Origin: Pseudomonas sp. Irchel 3H7
GTDB lineage: Bacteria > Pseudomonadota > Gammaproteobacteria > Pseudomonadales > Pseudomonadaceae
NCBI RefSeq assembly: GCF_900187605.1
Contig: NZ_FYEA01000008.1
Span: 124,001 to 188,000 of the forward strand
Direction: 5' to 3'
DNA length: 64,000 nt
In this document: positions 27,755-37,634 of the stretch, one piece after another
Layout of the letters: the number at the start of each line of letters is the position of its first letter
Position numbering within the stretch: the stretch's first letter is position 1
Notes under the pieces: model-generated
Told to the model about the DNA's origin: nothing
Databases searched by the model: none
What the model saw: the letters and a program-made list of their open reading frames with translations, nothing else
Program-made: the position numbers and the translations under genes

Positions 27755-28693
27755 ATGTATTTGGTGTGTGGCGAAGCCCTGTTTGATTTTTTCAGTGAAG
27801 ACGACGCCAGCGGTCTGGCCTCGAAAGTCAATTTCAAGGCGATTGCCGGCGGCTCGCCGTTCAACGTCGCCGTCGGTTTGCGCCGTCTGGGCGTGGACTC
27901 GGCCTTGTTCGGCGGGCTGTCCACTGACTACCTCGGCCGCCGCTTGCAGCAAGTGCTGCAGGATGAAGGTGTGTGCCCGGACTATCTGGTGGACTTCGCC
28001 GCGCCGACCACGCTGGCCATGGTCGCCGTTGGTGCCAATGGCTCGCCGCACTACAGCTTTCGCGGTGAAGGCTGCGCGGACCGGCAGTTGAGTCTGGTGC
28101 ATCTGCCGGCGCTGGGTCCTGAGGTGCGCGGCTTGCACATTGGCTCGTTCTCGCTGGTGGTGCAGCCGATTGGCGACACCTTGCTGACGCTGGTACAGCG
28201 CGAGAGCGGCAAACGCCTGATCACCCTCGACCCGAACGTACGCCTCAATCCCGAGCCAAACATCGACCTGTGGCGTGAGCGCATCGCGACGCTGGTGCCA
28301 CTGGCCGATCTGATCAAGGTCAGCGACGAAGACTTGAGCCTGCTCTACCCCGAACAGGATCCGCAACGCGTGATCGAAGGCTGGCTCGAACACCGCTGTC
28401 AGATTGTCTTCCTCACCCGTGGCGGCGACGGCGCCAGTGTGTTCAGCCGCCAGCATGGCAACTGGTCGGTGCCGGCGGCCTCGGTGAAAATCGCCGACAC
28501 CGTTGGCGCGGGTGACACCTTCCAGGCCGCGCTGATCACCTGGCTGACCGAGCACGGTCTGGATTCGGTCGAAGGCGTGCAGCAACTCGCCCGCGAGCAG
28601 ATCGACGCCATGCTCAAGTTCGCCGTACAAGCCGCCGCGCTGACCTGCAGCAAGACCGGCCCGGATCTGCCCTATCGTCACCAATTGAGTTGA
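27755..28693 (+). CDS. mtlZ: Fructokinase (PfkB family)
   Basis: ATG 27755 gives 312 residues and lies 13 bases after mtlY. It has a PfkB N-terminal region (GGSPFNVAVGLRRLG) and the C-terminal ATP/anion-hole motif DTVGAGDTFQAAL with the catalytic Asp. It phosphorylates the fructose made by MtlD, closing the mannitol and sorbitol route. It is the last gene of the operon. Confidence 0.92.
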   Translation: MYLVCGEALFDFFSEDDASGLASKVNFKAIAGGSPFNVAVGLRRLGVDSALFGGLSTDYLGRRLQQVLQDEGVCPDYLVDFAAPTTLAMVAVGANGSPHYSFRGEGCADRQLSLVHLPALGPEVRGLHIGSFSLVVQPIGDTLLTLVQRESGKRLITLDPNVRLNPEPNIDLWRERIATLVPLADLIKVSDEDLSLLYPEQDPQRVIEGWLEHRCQIVFLTRGGDGASVFSRQHGNWSVPAASVKIADTVGAGDTFQAALITWLTEHGLDSVEGVQQLAREQIDAMLKFAVQAAALTCSKTGPDLPYRHQLS

Positions 28694-28738
28694 ACGCGTA
28701 GACTGTCGGCCTTTTTGCGCACGACGGGATAACGGCTT

Positions 28739-29359
28739 TTGAATTACAGGCAGACGCTTGGACTACTGACACTGGCAACGCTACTGAGCGGGTGCGGCAC
28801 CTCGCCGCCCCGTTCGCCGGAAGATATCTGCGAGATTTTCCGCGAGAAAAGCGACTGGTACGACGCGGCGCAAGTCACGCAAAAACGCTGGGGCGTGCCG
28901 ATTCAGGTGCCCTTCGCGATCATGTATCAGGAATCCGGCTACCGCTACGACGCCAAGACTCCGCGCAAATACTTGCTCTGGGTGATCCCGTGGGGCCGTG
29001 TGTCCACCGCATCGGGCTATGCGCAAGCCAAAGATGAAGTCTGGGCCGACTACCAGAAAAGCACCGGTCGCAGCGGAGCCGATCGCGAAGACTTCGACGA
29101 CGCCATCGACTTTGTCGGCTGGTACATGGACAAGACCTATTCGATCAACGGCGTCTACAAGTACGACGCCTATAACCAGTACCTCAACTACCACGAAGGC
29201 TGGGGCGGGTTTCGCAACAAGACTTACGCGAGCAAAGCCTGGCTGATGCCGACGGCGCGCAAAGTGCAGACTCGTTCGGATGTTTATGCGCGGCAATATG
29301 CCGGGTGCAAAGAGGATTTGAACCGGGGGTTCTGGAGCCGGTTCTGGCATTGGTTGTAA
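28739..29359 (+). CDS. Lipoprotein with SLT-type transglycosylase-like domain
   Basis: The TTG start gives a 206-residue protein with a lipobox LLSGC (Cys19), so a lipid-anchored envelope protein. The pattern PIQVPFAIMYQESGYRYDA fits the SLT-family catalytic Glu region. The following ASGYAQAKDEVWADYQ and the tyrosine-rich NQYLNYHEGWGGF parallel the substrate groove of soluble lytic transglycosylase-like proteins. It would cut or bind peptidoglycan. It follows mtlZ by 45 bases but is functionally unrelated. Confidence 0.8.
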   Translation: MNYRQTLGLLTLATLLSGCGTSPPRSPEDICEIFREKSDWYDAAQVTQKRWGVPIQVPFAIMYQESGYRYDAKTPRKYLLWVIPWGRVSTASGYAQAKDEVWADYQKSTGRSGADREDFDDAIDFVGWYMDKTYSINGVYKYDAYNQYLNYHEGWGGFRNKTYASKAWLMPTARKVQTRSDVYARQYAGCKEDLNRGFWSRFWHWL

Positions 29360-29376
29360 CAGCTTCGGGATCCCGT

Positions 29377-29459
29377 GTAGGAGCTGCCGAAGGCTGCGAT
29401 CTTTTGATCTTGTTTTTAACGATCAACGTCAAAAGATCGCAGCCTGCGGCAGCTCCTAC
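29377..29459. repeat. REP inverted pair, family A
   Basis: Facing copies of 'gtaggagctgccgaaggctgcgatcttttgatc' with a short centre, between convergent genes; probably serves as a bidirectional transcription end. Confidence 0.85.
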
Positions 29460-29470
29460 AGTGGGGGCCC

Positions 29471-30772
29471 TTACAGGACGGAGAAGCTATAACTCACAAT
29501 CAACCGGGTCTCATCCACATCCCGGGCAAACTTCTCATAATTGGTGCGATACGTAGCATTCCTCAAACGCAGACTCACATCCTTGAACGTGCCCGTCTGA
29601 ATCACATACTTCAACTCGCTGTCGCGTTCCCACTCCTTGCCTTCCTGATCACTGCCCAACACCTTGATGTGGTCACCGTTCACATAACGGGTCAGGAAGC
29701 TCAAACCATTAATGCCAATGGCCTTGAAGTCATAGTCATAACGCAACTGCCACGAACGTTCCTGCGCGGCGGCGAAGTCGTTGACCTGCACGTAGTTGAC
29801 CAGATACGGATTGCTGCCATCGAGGTACGGCATCGAGTTGTCGCCGTTCATACGCTGCCAACCGGCGCTGAACGTATGGCCGCTGTGCGCATACGACAAC
29901 ATGCCGCTCAACGCACGGTTATCAATGGAACCGGCCTTGGCATCACCGCTGTCGGCACTCTTCAGCACCCGCAGATCTGCTTTAAGTACACCGCCAGCTA
30001 ACGGTTGATTACCCAACAGCCCGACAAAGTGCTGACGATAGATGTCTTCCAGTTCGGCGTAGTGATACTGCGCGGTCAGGCGATCGTTGATCTTGTAGTC
30101 GAAGCCGTACATGTCGAAATGATCGGCGGTGGTGTTGCACGCGTAGCGCTTGTTCTTGCAGTGCACGCGGATGTCTTGCGAATCGGTGGAATCACGCGCG
30201 GTGTACTTGTCCAGACGCGCGGCCATGAAGGTCAGGTCTTTCAGCTCTTTAGAAGTGAGCATGGCGCCATTGAACATGGTCGGCAGCAAACGGCCGTCGT
30301 TGTATTTCAGCAACGGCAGATCCGGCAGTAGCGCGCCGTACTTCAGCACGGTGTCCGAGACTTTGACCTTGGCGGTCAGGCCCATTTTCGCGTACTGGCC
30401 TTTCGAGCCGCGCGGATCGTTGCCACTGGAAGGCAGCAAGCCGCTGTTGCTGCGGTTCGGGCTGGAATCGAGTTGAAAGCCAAGCATGCCCAGCGCATCG
30501 ATACCAAAACCCACCGTACCTTCGGTGTAGCCCGATTGCAGGTTGAGAATAAAGCCCTGTGCCGACTCTTCACGCTTGGAGGCGCCCTGAGCGTTCGAGG
30601 TGCTCCCATCACGGAAATCGCGGTTGAAGTACACCGTGCGCGATTCGATTTTCGCCGTGGTGTCTTCAAAGAATCCGCTGGCCTGAACCTGTGCGGTAAA
30701 ACCTGCGCACAGCACAAAGGCTCCGAAGCCAAACGACTGGCGCGGGGTGATGAGGGGAAATGGGGGACGCAT
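29471..30772 (-). CDS. OprD-family outer-membrane porin
   Basis: ATG 30772 (GGAG upstream) gives 433 residues. The signal peptide is followed by the OprD-family N-terminus (GFFEDTTAKIESRTVYFNRDFRDG) and many alternating-hydrophobic beta strands. Motifs GFGIDALGMLGFQLD and EDIYRQHFVGL are typical. It ends RLIVSYSFSVL, a near-terminal aromatic outer-membrane signature. OprD porins take up amino acids or organic acids specific to each member; which one this is cannot be told. The gene is not linked to a catabolic operon here. Confidence 0.9.
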   Translation of the reverse strand: MRPPFPLITPRQSFGFGAFVLCAGFTAQVQASGFFEDTTAKIESRTVYFNRDFRDGSTSNAQGASKREESAQGFILNLQSGYTEGTVGFGIDALGMLGFQLDSSPNRSNSGLLPSSGNDPRGSKGQYAKMGLTAKVKVSDTVLKYGALLPDLPLLKYNDGRLLPTMFNGAMLTSKELKDLTFMAARLDKYTARDSTDSQDIRVHCKNKRYACNTTADHFDMYGFDYKINDRLTAQYHYAELEDIYRQHFVGLLGNQPLAGGVLKADLRVLKSADSGDAKAGSIDNRALSGMLSYAHSGHTFSAGWQRMNGDNSMPYLDGSNPYLVNYVQVNDFAAAQERSWQLRYDYDFKAIGINGLSFLTRYVNGDHIKVLGSDQEGKEWERDSELKYVIQTGTFKDVSLRLRNATYRTNYEKFARDVDETRLIVSYSFSVL

Positions 30773-31145
30773 GAAAAACTCCAACAATGCAGCGTTTGCG
30801 CAAGCGCGCAACAAGCCAGAAAAATAGCTCCCGTCCCGGGTCAGATTGACCGGGAGAAAGTGAACACGCAGGGGTGAACGGCAATGATGGCAGATGGCTT
30901 TGACGTGCTACAGGCGACTTTAGTCTGAATCTGACTGAGGATTCTTCAACCCGGGATCGTGGGAAAAGTTGCCGGCGATCAACGCCAATTCGCACTAAAC
31001 ACCCGTTTTCATTGGGCCAAACACCCCATCTAAGGGTTTTCCCTATACCGCAAACCTGCCAGACCTACGGCTTTTGTGCCTTGAACGAGGCTGCTTAATC
31101 CTCCATCATCCGTCACCTGCTTATTCAACGGACGGAATTCAAGGC
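30773..31145. other. Intergenic region between divergent oprD-type and vgrG genes
   Basis: 373 bases with the two divergent promoters but no convincing ORF. I see an AT-richer stretch near 30890-30970 but no confident -35/-10 pair and no repeat. Confidence 0.5.
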
Positions 31146-33194
31146 ATGCTGGACGCCAACGCAACCCACATCACCCTCACGCTTGAAGGCGCCAACGCCG
31201 ACCTGCAAGTCCTCAGCTTCACCGGTCGCGAAGCCCTCAACCAACCGTTCCGTTTCGACCTCGAACTCGTCAGCGCCCGCCCCGACCTCAAACTCGAAGA
31301 GCTGTTGCACAAGCCCGGCGTCCTGACCTTCGGCCCGACCGGCGAAGGCAAGATCCACGGTCTGGTTTATCGCATCGAGCAAGGCGACTCCGGCAAGACC
31401 CTGACCCGTTACAGCCTCAGCCTGGTGCCACAACTGGCCTACCTGCGGCACAACCACGATCAGCAGATCTTCCAGCAACTGACCGTGCCGAAGATCATCG
31501 CTCAGGTGCTGGAAGATCGCGGCATCCTCGCCGACGCCTACAGTTTCCAGCTCGGCGCCGAATACCCGCAACGCGAATACTGCGTGCAGTACGACGAATC
31601 CGACCTGCACTTCATCCAGCGCCTGTGCGAAGAAGAAGGCATTCACTTCCACTTCCAGCACAGCAGCAGCGGCCACAAACTGGTGTTCGGCGACGACCAG
31701 ACCGTGTTCCGCAAACTGAAACCGGTGAGCTACCAGCAAGACTCCGGCATGGCCGCCGACAAACCGGTGATCAAACGCTTCAACCTGCGCCTGGAAACCC
31801 GCACCACCCGCGTCAGCCGCCGCGACTACGACTTCGAAAAACCAAAGATCCTCCCCGAAGGCGCGGTCAAAACCGAGTTCGCCCCGGACCTTGAGGACTA
31901 CGACTACCCCGGCCGCTTCACTACTCGAGAGCGCGGCAAGTTCCTCTCCACCCGCGCCCTCGAACGCCATCGCAGCGACTACAAACTCGCCGAAGGCAAA
32001 GGTGACGAACCAACCCTCACCAGCGGCCATTTCCTCACCCTCGCCGAACACCCGCGCGCCGAGTGGAACGATCTGTGGCTGCTGCTGGAGGTCTTCCACG
32101 AAGGCAAACAACCGCAAGTACTCGGCGAAAACGTCACCAGCGACGTCACCGACCACAAAAGCGATTTCCACCAGGGCTACCGCAACAGCTTCCTCGCCAC
32201 CCCGTGGGACGCGCACTACCGCCCTGCCCTTGAACACCCGAAACCGAAAGTCCTCGGCAGCCAGACCGCGGTCGTCACCGGCCCCGCAGGCGAAGAAATC
32301 CACTGCGACCAGTACGGCCGCATCAAAGTGCAATTCCACTGGGACCGCGACGGTCAGGGCGACGACAAAACCACCTGCTGGATGCGCGTCGCCAGCGGCT
32401 GGGCCGGCGCAGCGTACGGCGGCATCGCCATCCCGCGCATCGGCATGGAAGTCCTCGTCACCTTCCTCGAAGGCGATCCCGACCAGCCGCTGGTCACCGG
32501 TTGCCTGTACCACAAGGAAAACGTCGTCCCCTACGACCTGCCGGCCAACAAAACCCGCAGCACGTTCAAAACCCTGAGTTCACCGGGCGGCAAGGGCTAC
32601 AACGAATTCCGCATCGAGGACAAGAAAGGTGTAGAGCAGATCTACATCCATGCCCAGCGCGACTGGGACGAAAACATCGAGCACGACCAGAAGATTCGTG
32701 TGGGTAACGAGCGGCATGACACCGTTGAAGCCAATACGCTGAGCGAGTTCAAGGTTGAAGAGCATCGGATTACGCACCTGGATCGAATCAGCGAGATGCG
32801 TGCGGATGATCACCTGACCGTGGGTGTGACGCAGCATTTGAAGGTGGGGACTGCGCAGTTTGTTGAGGCCGGGTCAGAAATCCATTACTACGCCGGCCAG
32901 AAGGTTGTGGTCGAAGGCGCCATGGAACTCACGGCCAAGGCTGGTGGGAGTTTCGTCAAGGTTGATGCGGGTGGCGTGACCATCAGCGGCGCGGAGGTGA
33001 AGATCAATACCGGCGGCTCGCCGGGGGTCGGGACGCCTGCGGCACCATTGCTGCCGGGACCGATGAAAGTAGCGGATGCGGACAAGGCTGGTAAAGCACC
33101 ACTCCCCGCCCGTCTGAATGAGTCTGGCATCACACCGTTGTGCGGAAAACAGAGTAACGGCGCTTGCAGCCGTAAGGATTGCACATGCATGTAA
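31146..33194 (+). CDS. vgrG: Type VI secretion VgrG spike protein
   Basis: ATG 31146 gives 682 residues; the upstream extension to 31074 is doubtful. The gp27-like base (LQVLSFTGREALNQPFRFDLEL) is followed by the gp5 OB-fold (DQYGRIKVQFHWDRDGQ, VASGWAGAAYGG) and the long beta-helix needle (ISGAEVKINTGG). The C-terminus ends in a short Cys-rich tail, which likely docks a cargo. It starts an orphan vgrG island with adaptor and effector and no other T6SS structural genes in the window. Confidence 0.95.
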   Translation: MLDANATHITLTLEGANADLQVLSFTGREALNQPFRFDLELVSARPDLKLEELLHKPGVLTFGPTGEGKIHGLVYRIEQGDSGKTLTRYSLSLVPQLAYLRHNHDQQIFQQLTVPKIIAQVLEDRGILADAYSFQLGAEYPQREYCVQYDESDLHFIQRLCEEEGIHFHFQHSSSGHKLVFGDDQTVFRKLKPVSYQQDSGMAADKPVIKRFNLRLETRTTRVSRRDYDFEKPKILPEGAVKTEFAPDLEDYDYPGRFTTRERGKFLSTRALERHRSDYKLAEGKGDEPTLTSGHFLTLAEHPRAEWNDLWLLLEVFHEGKQPQVLGENVTSDVTDHKSDFHQGYRNSFLATPWDAHYRPALEHPKPKVLGSQTAVVTGPAGEEIHCDQYGRIKVQFHWDRDGQGDDKTTCWMRVASGWAGAAYGGIAIPRIGMEVLVTFLEGDPDQPLVTGCLYHKENVVPYDLPANKTRSTFKTLSSPGGKGYNEFRIEDKKGVEQIYIHAQRDWDENIEHDQKIRVGNERHDTVEANTLSEFKVEEHRITHLDRISEMRADDHLTVGVTQHLKVGTAQFVEAGSEIHYYAGQKVVVEGAMELTAKAGGSFVKVDAGGVTISGAEVKINTGGSPGVGTPAAPLLPGPMKVADADKAGKAPLPARLNESGITPLCGKQSNGACSRKDCTCM

Positions 33195-34042
33195 AAGCGC
33201 TGAGCGCTCTGCTCGCAGAGCCTCGCTACAACTTTTCTGACCTGCCGGCCGCGAGCGAGTCGCTCTGTTTCATCATCGACCAGGGACTCCAGCCAGAAGC
33301 ATTGAGTCAACTCTACCGAGTAGGCGAACCGGTGGTTTCCCAAGGGCTGTTTTTCGGCACTGACTTCGCAGAGATTCCTGATGGCCCGTTGTGGCTGGTG
33401 GCTCCTCGGGGCAGCAAAGTGGCAAACGTAGCGGCAAAACTTTGTGAGGAACGCTTTTCGGGAATAGCGATCTCAACACCTGATCCTGAACAAGCATTGG
33501 CTCATGCGCGCTGGTTGCTCAGAGCCAATGACGGTTCCGGTGGGCAGAGCTTGTTGAGCTTTCACAAACCGAGTCTGTGGGCAGCGCTGACTTATACAGC
33601 TGGGAAAACCTTCGACCAGTTGCTGGGTTGCTGGAACGCCATCTACTGCCCTGCGCCGATACATTTCGGTCAGCAGCGCGGTCCATGGTTGGCCTGGAAA
33701 GCCAACGAGGAATCGACGTGGCTTGGTGACAAAGAGGCGTTCAACCTTCCCGAGGCAGCCGCGCAAGTTCAAGCGCGCCTGGGATGGGTTTATTGGATTG
33801 ATGAGGAATACGCAGCGTTTGAAGAACCAGACGATGAGCGCCTGAACGATATCGCTGACAACCTCGACCTGCTGCTCAAAAGCAATATTTATGACGGTGA
33901 TCACCTGCTCAAGCTTGGCCACGCCGTGAACGGCCCGCTATTCGAAACACAGCCTGAGATCATGGCGATCCTGCAATCTAAGGACGAGTCGTTTATCAAA
34001 GTAGATCGGCTCCTGGAATCAGCCGCCGTCGCCCAACGTTAG
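33185..34042 (+). CDS. DUF4123 T6SS effector adaptor (Tap-like)
   Basis: The ATG at 33185 overlaps the vgrG stop by 10 bases. The 285-residue protein matches the DUF4123 pattern (LCFIIDQGLQPEALSQLYRVGEP, WLVAPRG, LLRFrep-like core SLLSFHKPSLWAAL). DUF4123 proteins load a cognate effector onto the VgrG tip. Position between vgrG and the effector supports this role directly. Confidence 0.88.
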   Translation: MHVKALSALLAEPRYNFSDLPAASESLCFIIDQGLQPEALSQLYRVGEPVVSQGLFFGTDFAEIPDGPLWLVAPRGSKVANVAAKLCEERFSGIAISTPDPEQALAHARWLLRANDGSGGQSLLSFHKPSLWAALTYTAGKTFDQLLGCWNAIYCPAPIHFGQQRGPWLAWKANEESTWLGDKEAFNLPEAAAQVQARLGWVYWIDEEYAAFEEPDDERLNDIADNLDLLLKSNIYDGDHLLKLGHAVNGPLFETQPEIMAILQSKDESFIKVDRLLESAAVAQR

Positions 34043-34070
34043 GGCGACGCGACAACAGAACGGAATCACC

Positions 34071-37000
34071 ATGGAAATCACGAATCACGCCGTCATGCCC
34101 GGCGAAACCCTGGGCCAGATCGCTTCGCGCTACAACAGCACCGTGGCGCAACTTCGCCAGCTCAACCCCTTCATCACCAATCCGGACAACGTCAAAGTCG
34201 GCTGGAACCTGAGCGTCCCCAAAAGCGCTCAAGCGGCCGCCACGCCTACCGCTCAGCCGCCCGCCGCGTCGCAAGCGCCTGCGCAGGCAGCCCCGGAAGC
34301 GCCCACTCAGTGCTCCGCTGAGGATCTGGTTGAACTGGATCCGGTCAAGGACGCTCCTGATCAGAGTTCAAAGACCTTCAAACCCCACGCACCTCCGTGT
34401 TCTAAAAAGTTTGCCAGCGCGATTTATGCCACTGAGGAGCAAGAGTTCTGGCTGCTCCCTGAGCGGGCAAAGTCTGCCATCAAAGAATCGATGTTCGCGC
34501 TGGATAAAATGATTGCCCCCAGCAAACCACGTGATGCACGCCTGAACGGGCTGCAGGAATCTGGTTTGCTGGAATACTTCCTTGAGCCCAAGTTGAGCAA
34601 CTTCCTCACGGGCGAGAAGCGTACGCGGATGGAAGAGTTTGAAGCGATGGGGGATGAGATCGAAATCGATCCAGCCACCGCCAAAAAGAGGCAAAACGAA
34701 GCTAACGGAAACAAACCGGCAGCGGCTCCTGCACAGTCTCCTCAAGAGGACACCGCGCAATCGCGCATGGACCGTCTAACGGCAGACCTGGCTACTGACC
34801 AGGACGTCCACAAAGCCTATGCCGATTTTTACAAGCGGAGGGCTGAGTGGCATGCGCTGAAAAAAGAAGCGGTAGCGGCTGCGAAGCTGGAAGGCTACAC
34901 CTACGAAAGTGGCTCGCTCTATTCCAAAGAGGCGATTGAGGCGCGCGCACGGGTGCAGGCTTATCTGGAGGCTCGCAAGAAACTTCTCGGCAACAAAGAC
35001 TTCAAGCAGGTCCCGCTGGAAGACGTTGCGAAAGCCCTGGCGGAAAAGAAAAAAAGCTACGAAAACATCTGCAGCGGCATGAATGACTGCACCGCCGATC
35101 TGGTCGGGTATGTCTTGACGCTCTACAAAAACGCCGATGCGCTTGATTACCATGCTTACACTGAATCCATTATCAAAGCGTCTGAGTACGGCATCGCACT
35201 TCCAGAATTCGCTTTGATCAGTGACGGCCTTCCTTCCGGCATCGAGCAGTTCAAACTGTATCTGGATACCGAGAAAGAGCAGGCGGAAGTTACAGCGCAG
35301 CTTCAAGAGAAATACAAACGCTGGATCGAGGCAACAGGCCAGAATGCCCAAGCGCCGGCGGGCTTGGTTGATGTGGAGCGGACCAAATGGGATAGCCTGC
35401 AAAAGACCAAAGACGACCTTCAAGCAAAAGCCCAAAGCAATGTCAGCAACAGCAAGCCTGCGCGTTATCTGATTTGGGACCCGGAAGAGTTCCAGCCAAA
35501 ACCGGTCGACCGCATGGTGAAACCGGGCTTTCCGCTGCGTGAAGTCAGTCTCTCAGATGCCAAGGGTACGCCCCTGGGCTGGTTCAGCATGGCGAACCTG
35601 AAAGACGCAAAAAAGATCATGAAAGAGGATTTCGAAAAAGCAGCCGGCGCGATAAAAAAGGTAGGTAAAAGTTTGCCTGCGGACGCTACCGAAGGCTCCG
35701 ATAAAAACAGCGAAATCAACTCGTTCCGCCAATGGCTTCTAGATCAGGGCGCCATAAAGTTCAGCGATCAGGTCGGCGACTGTTTCGATGAAAAAGGCTG
35801 GTTCAAAGCCAAAGACTTTTATGCTTACTTGAAAAAGCAAGGCTATGAGGTAACTGAACTGGAAGACGACGCGACCCTGACCAACTGGGGCGAACACCTT
35901 CAGCAACTGGTGTTCAAGAAAAGTGTGCGCGGCAAAGTAAGACTTTTTGATGCCAGCCCTCAGGCGCAATTGGTCCGTTGCCTGACACCTCCACAGCCAA
36001 ACATTCACGGCGAAGTAAAGCTCGAAGGCCCGAAAATGTCTGCCGCCGAGGGCTTCAAGATATCCGGCGAAATGGGCTTAAGCCTGGACCTGGCCCGTGG
36101 CGAAGTTCAGTTGATGAAAGTCGACATGCCTGCCAAAGCCAGTGCTCAAGAAATAACGCTTGATTACTTCCTGGACGGCAGCCCGCAAAAAATGAATTTC
36201 GGCCGCTTCTCCTTCCACTTTGGTGTGAAGGCATGGGGCTACGCCGGAGCATCGTTGCTGCTGGCCGGCAGCGTCGAGTTGAGCCCGATCTTCGGCAACG
36301 TCAAGTACGGGGCGTCACTGAGCCCGGTAAAACGCGCACAGCGTGAAGATGCTTCGGCAAAAGAAGAACGCTCCGATCACGCCGCCGCCAAGCAAGCCAA
36401 GGCCGACAGCGGTGACGACAGCCCTACTCCCGATCTTGAACACAAGTCGAAATCCGGCACCTACGCCGATTCCAAGAGCACAGAGCAACTGCGAGGCGGC
36501 CGCTTCGCCAAAGTGCAAGTCGAAAACGGCGCAAAAGCCAGCTTCAACGTGTTTGGAGGCTTGCAAGCCGCGATTGAACTCACCGGAGTAATGAACTGGG
36601 CACCGCCCAAAGAACTCGTCGCCCTGCGCACCGCGCCAACGATGGGCGTTGGCAGCGCTAAAGACGCGAAAAGCGCGAATCCATGGCTGACACTGGCCAA
36701 GCTGAGCGGCTCCGTTGGAGTCGCGTTAGGTGCGGGCTTTCAGGGAACGGCGCAGGTGTCTCTGGATAAGGGGCGGTTTATTCTGAACCTGAAGGCCGCG
36801 GTAGTGCTGGGTCCTGGTGCTAACGGTAGCTTTAAGTTTGAAGTTGGCTATGAGGCAGTAGTTGACCTCATCAACTTGTACCGCAAGGAACTGCACAAAG
36901 CGAAAGGCAGAAAGGTAGAGTGGATGGAACCTGAAGCAGGTAAGTTCGCATCCGCGCTGAACGCATTAGGAGCAGCTGGGCTTAGTGTGGAAATGTCTTA

Positions 37001-37634
37001 TCTTATGGGTTGGAGTTTAGTCATGGACTTATATGACGCAATGACCAACGGAGGAAAAGGCGGCCCAATCGCTCACGCGATTATTGAGTACCAAAATCCC
37101 GACGAGTTAAAAAAATGGATTGTTGAGGCCACCCCTGCAGCGTTAGGGCCGATCTTGATGACACTAATGTCTAATCCGGAAGAATTCTCCATAGCGACAA
37201 CGAAGCAAACTAGCCTAAGCACCCCAAAAGACGGTAAGAAAAAATACACCAGAGATACTGCATATTTAGCACAACAAACAGCCATTGAAATAATAATAAC
37301 TCACATCACTACCAACGCCAAAGAGCAAGGAAGTCTACTAGAAGCTCAAAAACAATTTCAGCTAGCCTGCGCATGCATGAATAAGTTCGGAGTGGAACCG
37401 GTTGACCTCGGTCAAAAATATTGTGAAAACCGTTACGTGCTGGACAATTTCATGAGCGAACCGGTGCTTACAGCAACCGAGCCATTCGGAAACACAACAA
37501 GGGCTCGTTACAAGAAAAACGCTTCACTATTAGGTGAACCGTTTGATGGCTCCTGTAAAATTGTCATGAATGAAAACAGCTACATACCAAAGCCCTCTGT
37601 GAAATTCTCAGCTCCAGCGAGAAAATTAAATTGA
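34071..37634 (+). CDS. LysM-domain T6SS effector, probable membrane-active toxin
   Basis: A 1187-residue protein. Residues 1-50 are a LysM (MPGETLGQIASRYNSTVAQLRQLNP). A Pro/Ala-rich linker follows, then long charged helical stretches, then a beta-rich middle (ISGEMGLSLDLARGEVQL). The last third has several hydrophobic patches (WGYAGASLLLAGSVEL, GSVGVALGAGF, LGAAGLSVEMSYLMGW, AALGPILMTLMS), suggesting insertion in membranes rather than enzymatic action; no catalytic motif is evident. From about 36850 to the end the codon use becomes AT-rich. It is directly downstream of DUF4123 and overlaps an exported Sel1 protein, so it is the cognate cargo of this VgrG. Confidence 0.8.
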   Translation: MEITNHAVMPGETLGQIASRYNSTVAQLRQLNPFITNPDNVKVGWNLSVPKSAQAAATPTAQPPAASQAPAQAAPEAPTQCSAEDLVELDPVKDAPDQSSKTFKPHAPPCSKKFASAIYATEEQEFWLLPERAKSAIKESMFALDKMIAPSKPRDARLNGLQESGLLEYFLEPKLSNFLTGEKRTRMEEFEAMGDEIEIDPATAKKRQNEANGNKPAAAPAQSPQEDTAQSRMDRLTADLATDQDVHKAYADFYKRRAEWHALKKEAVAAAKLEGYTYESGSLYSKEAIEARARVQAYLEARKKLLGNKDFKQVPLEDVAKALAEKKKSYENICSGMNDCTADLVGYVLTLYKNADALDYHAYTESIIKASEYGIALPEFALISDGLPSGIEQFKLYLDTEKEQAEVTAQLQEKYKRWIEATGQNAQAPAGLVDVERTKWDSLQKTKDDLQAKAQSNVSNSKPARYLIWDPEEFQPKPVDRMVKPGFPLREVSLSDAKGTPLGWFSMANLKDAKKIMKEDFEKAAGAIKKVGKSLPADATEGSDKNSEINSFRQWLLDQGAIKFSDQVGDCFDEKGWFKAKDFYAYLKKQGYEVTELEDDATLTNWGEHLQQLVFKKSVRGKVRLFDASPQAQLVRCLTPPQPNIHGEVKLEGPKMSAAEGFKISGEMGLSLDLARGEVQLMKVDMPAKASAQEITLDYFLDGSPQKMNFGRFSFHFGVKAWGYAGASLLLAGSVELSPIFGNVKYGASLSPVKRAQREDASAKEERSDHAAAKQAKADSGDDSPTPDLEHKSKSGTYADSKSTEQLRGGRFAKVQVENGAKASFNVFGGLQAAIELTGVMNWAPPKELVALRTAPTMGVGSAKDAKSANPWLTLAKLSGSVGVALGAGFQGTAQVSLDKGRFILNLKAAVVLGPGANGSFKFEVGYEAVVDLINLYRKELHKAKGRKVEWMEPEAGKFASALNALGAAGLSVEMSYLMGWSLVMDLYDAMTNGGKGGPIAHAIIEYQNPDELKKWIVEATPAALGPILMTLMSNPEEFSIATTKQTSLSTPKDGKKKYTRDTAYLAQQTAIEIIITHITTNAKEQGSLLEAQKQFQLACACMNKFGVEPVDLGQKYCENRYVLDNFMSEPVLTATEPFGNTTRARYKKNASLLGEPFDGSCKIVMNENSYIPKPSVKFSAPARKLN

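Noticed and set aside
31125..32513. 462-codon frame opposite vgrG
   Set aside because: Val/Ala/Phe-rich shadow; vgrG is intact on the other strand.
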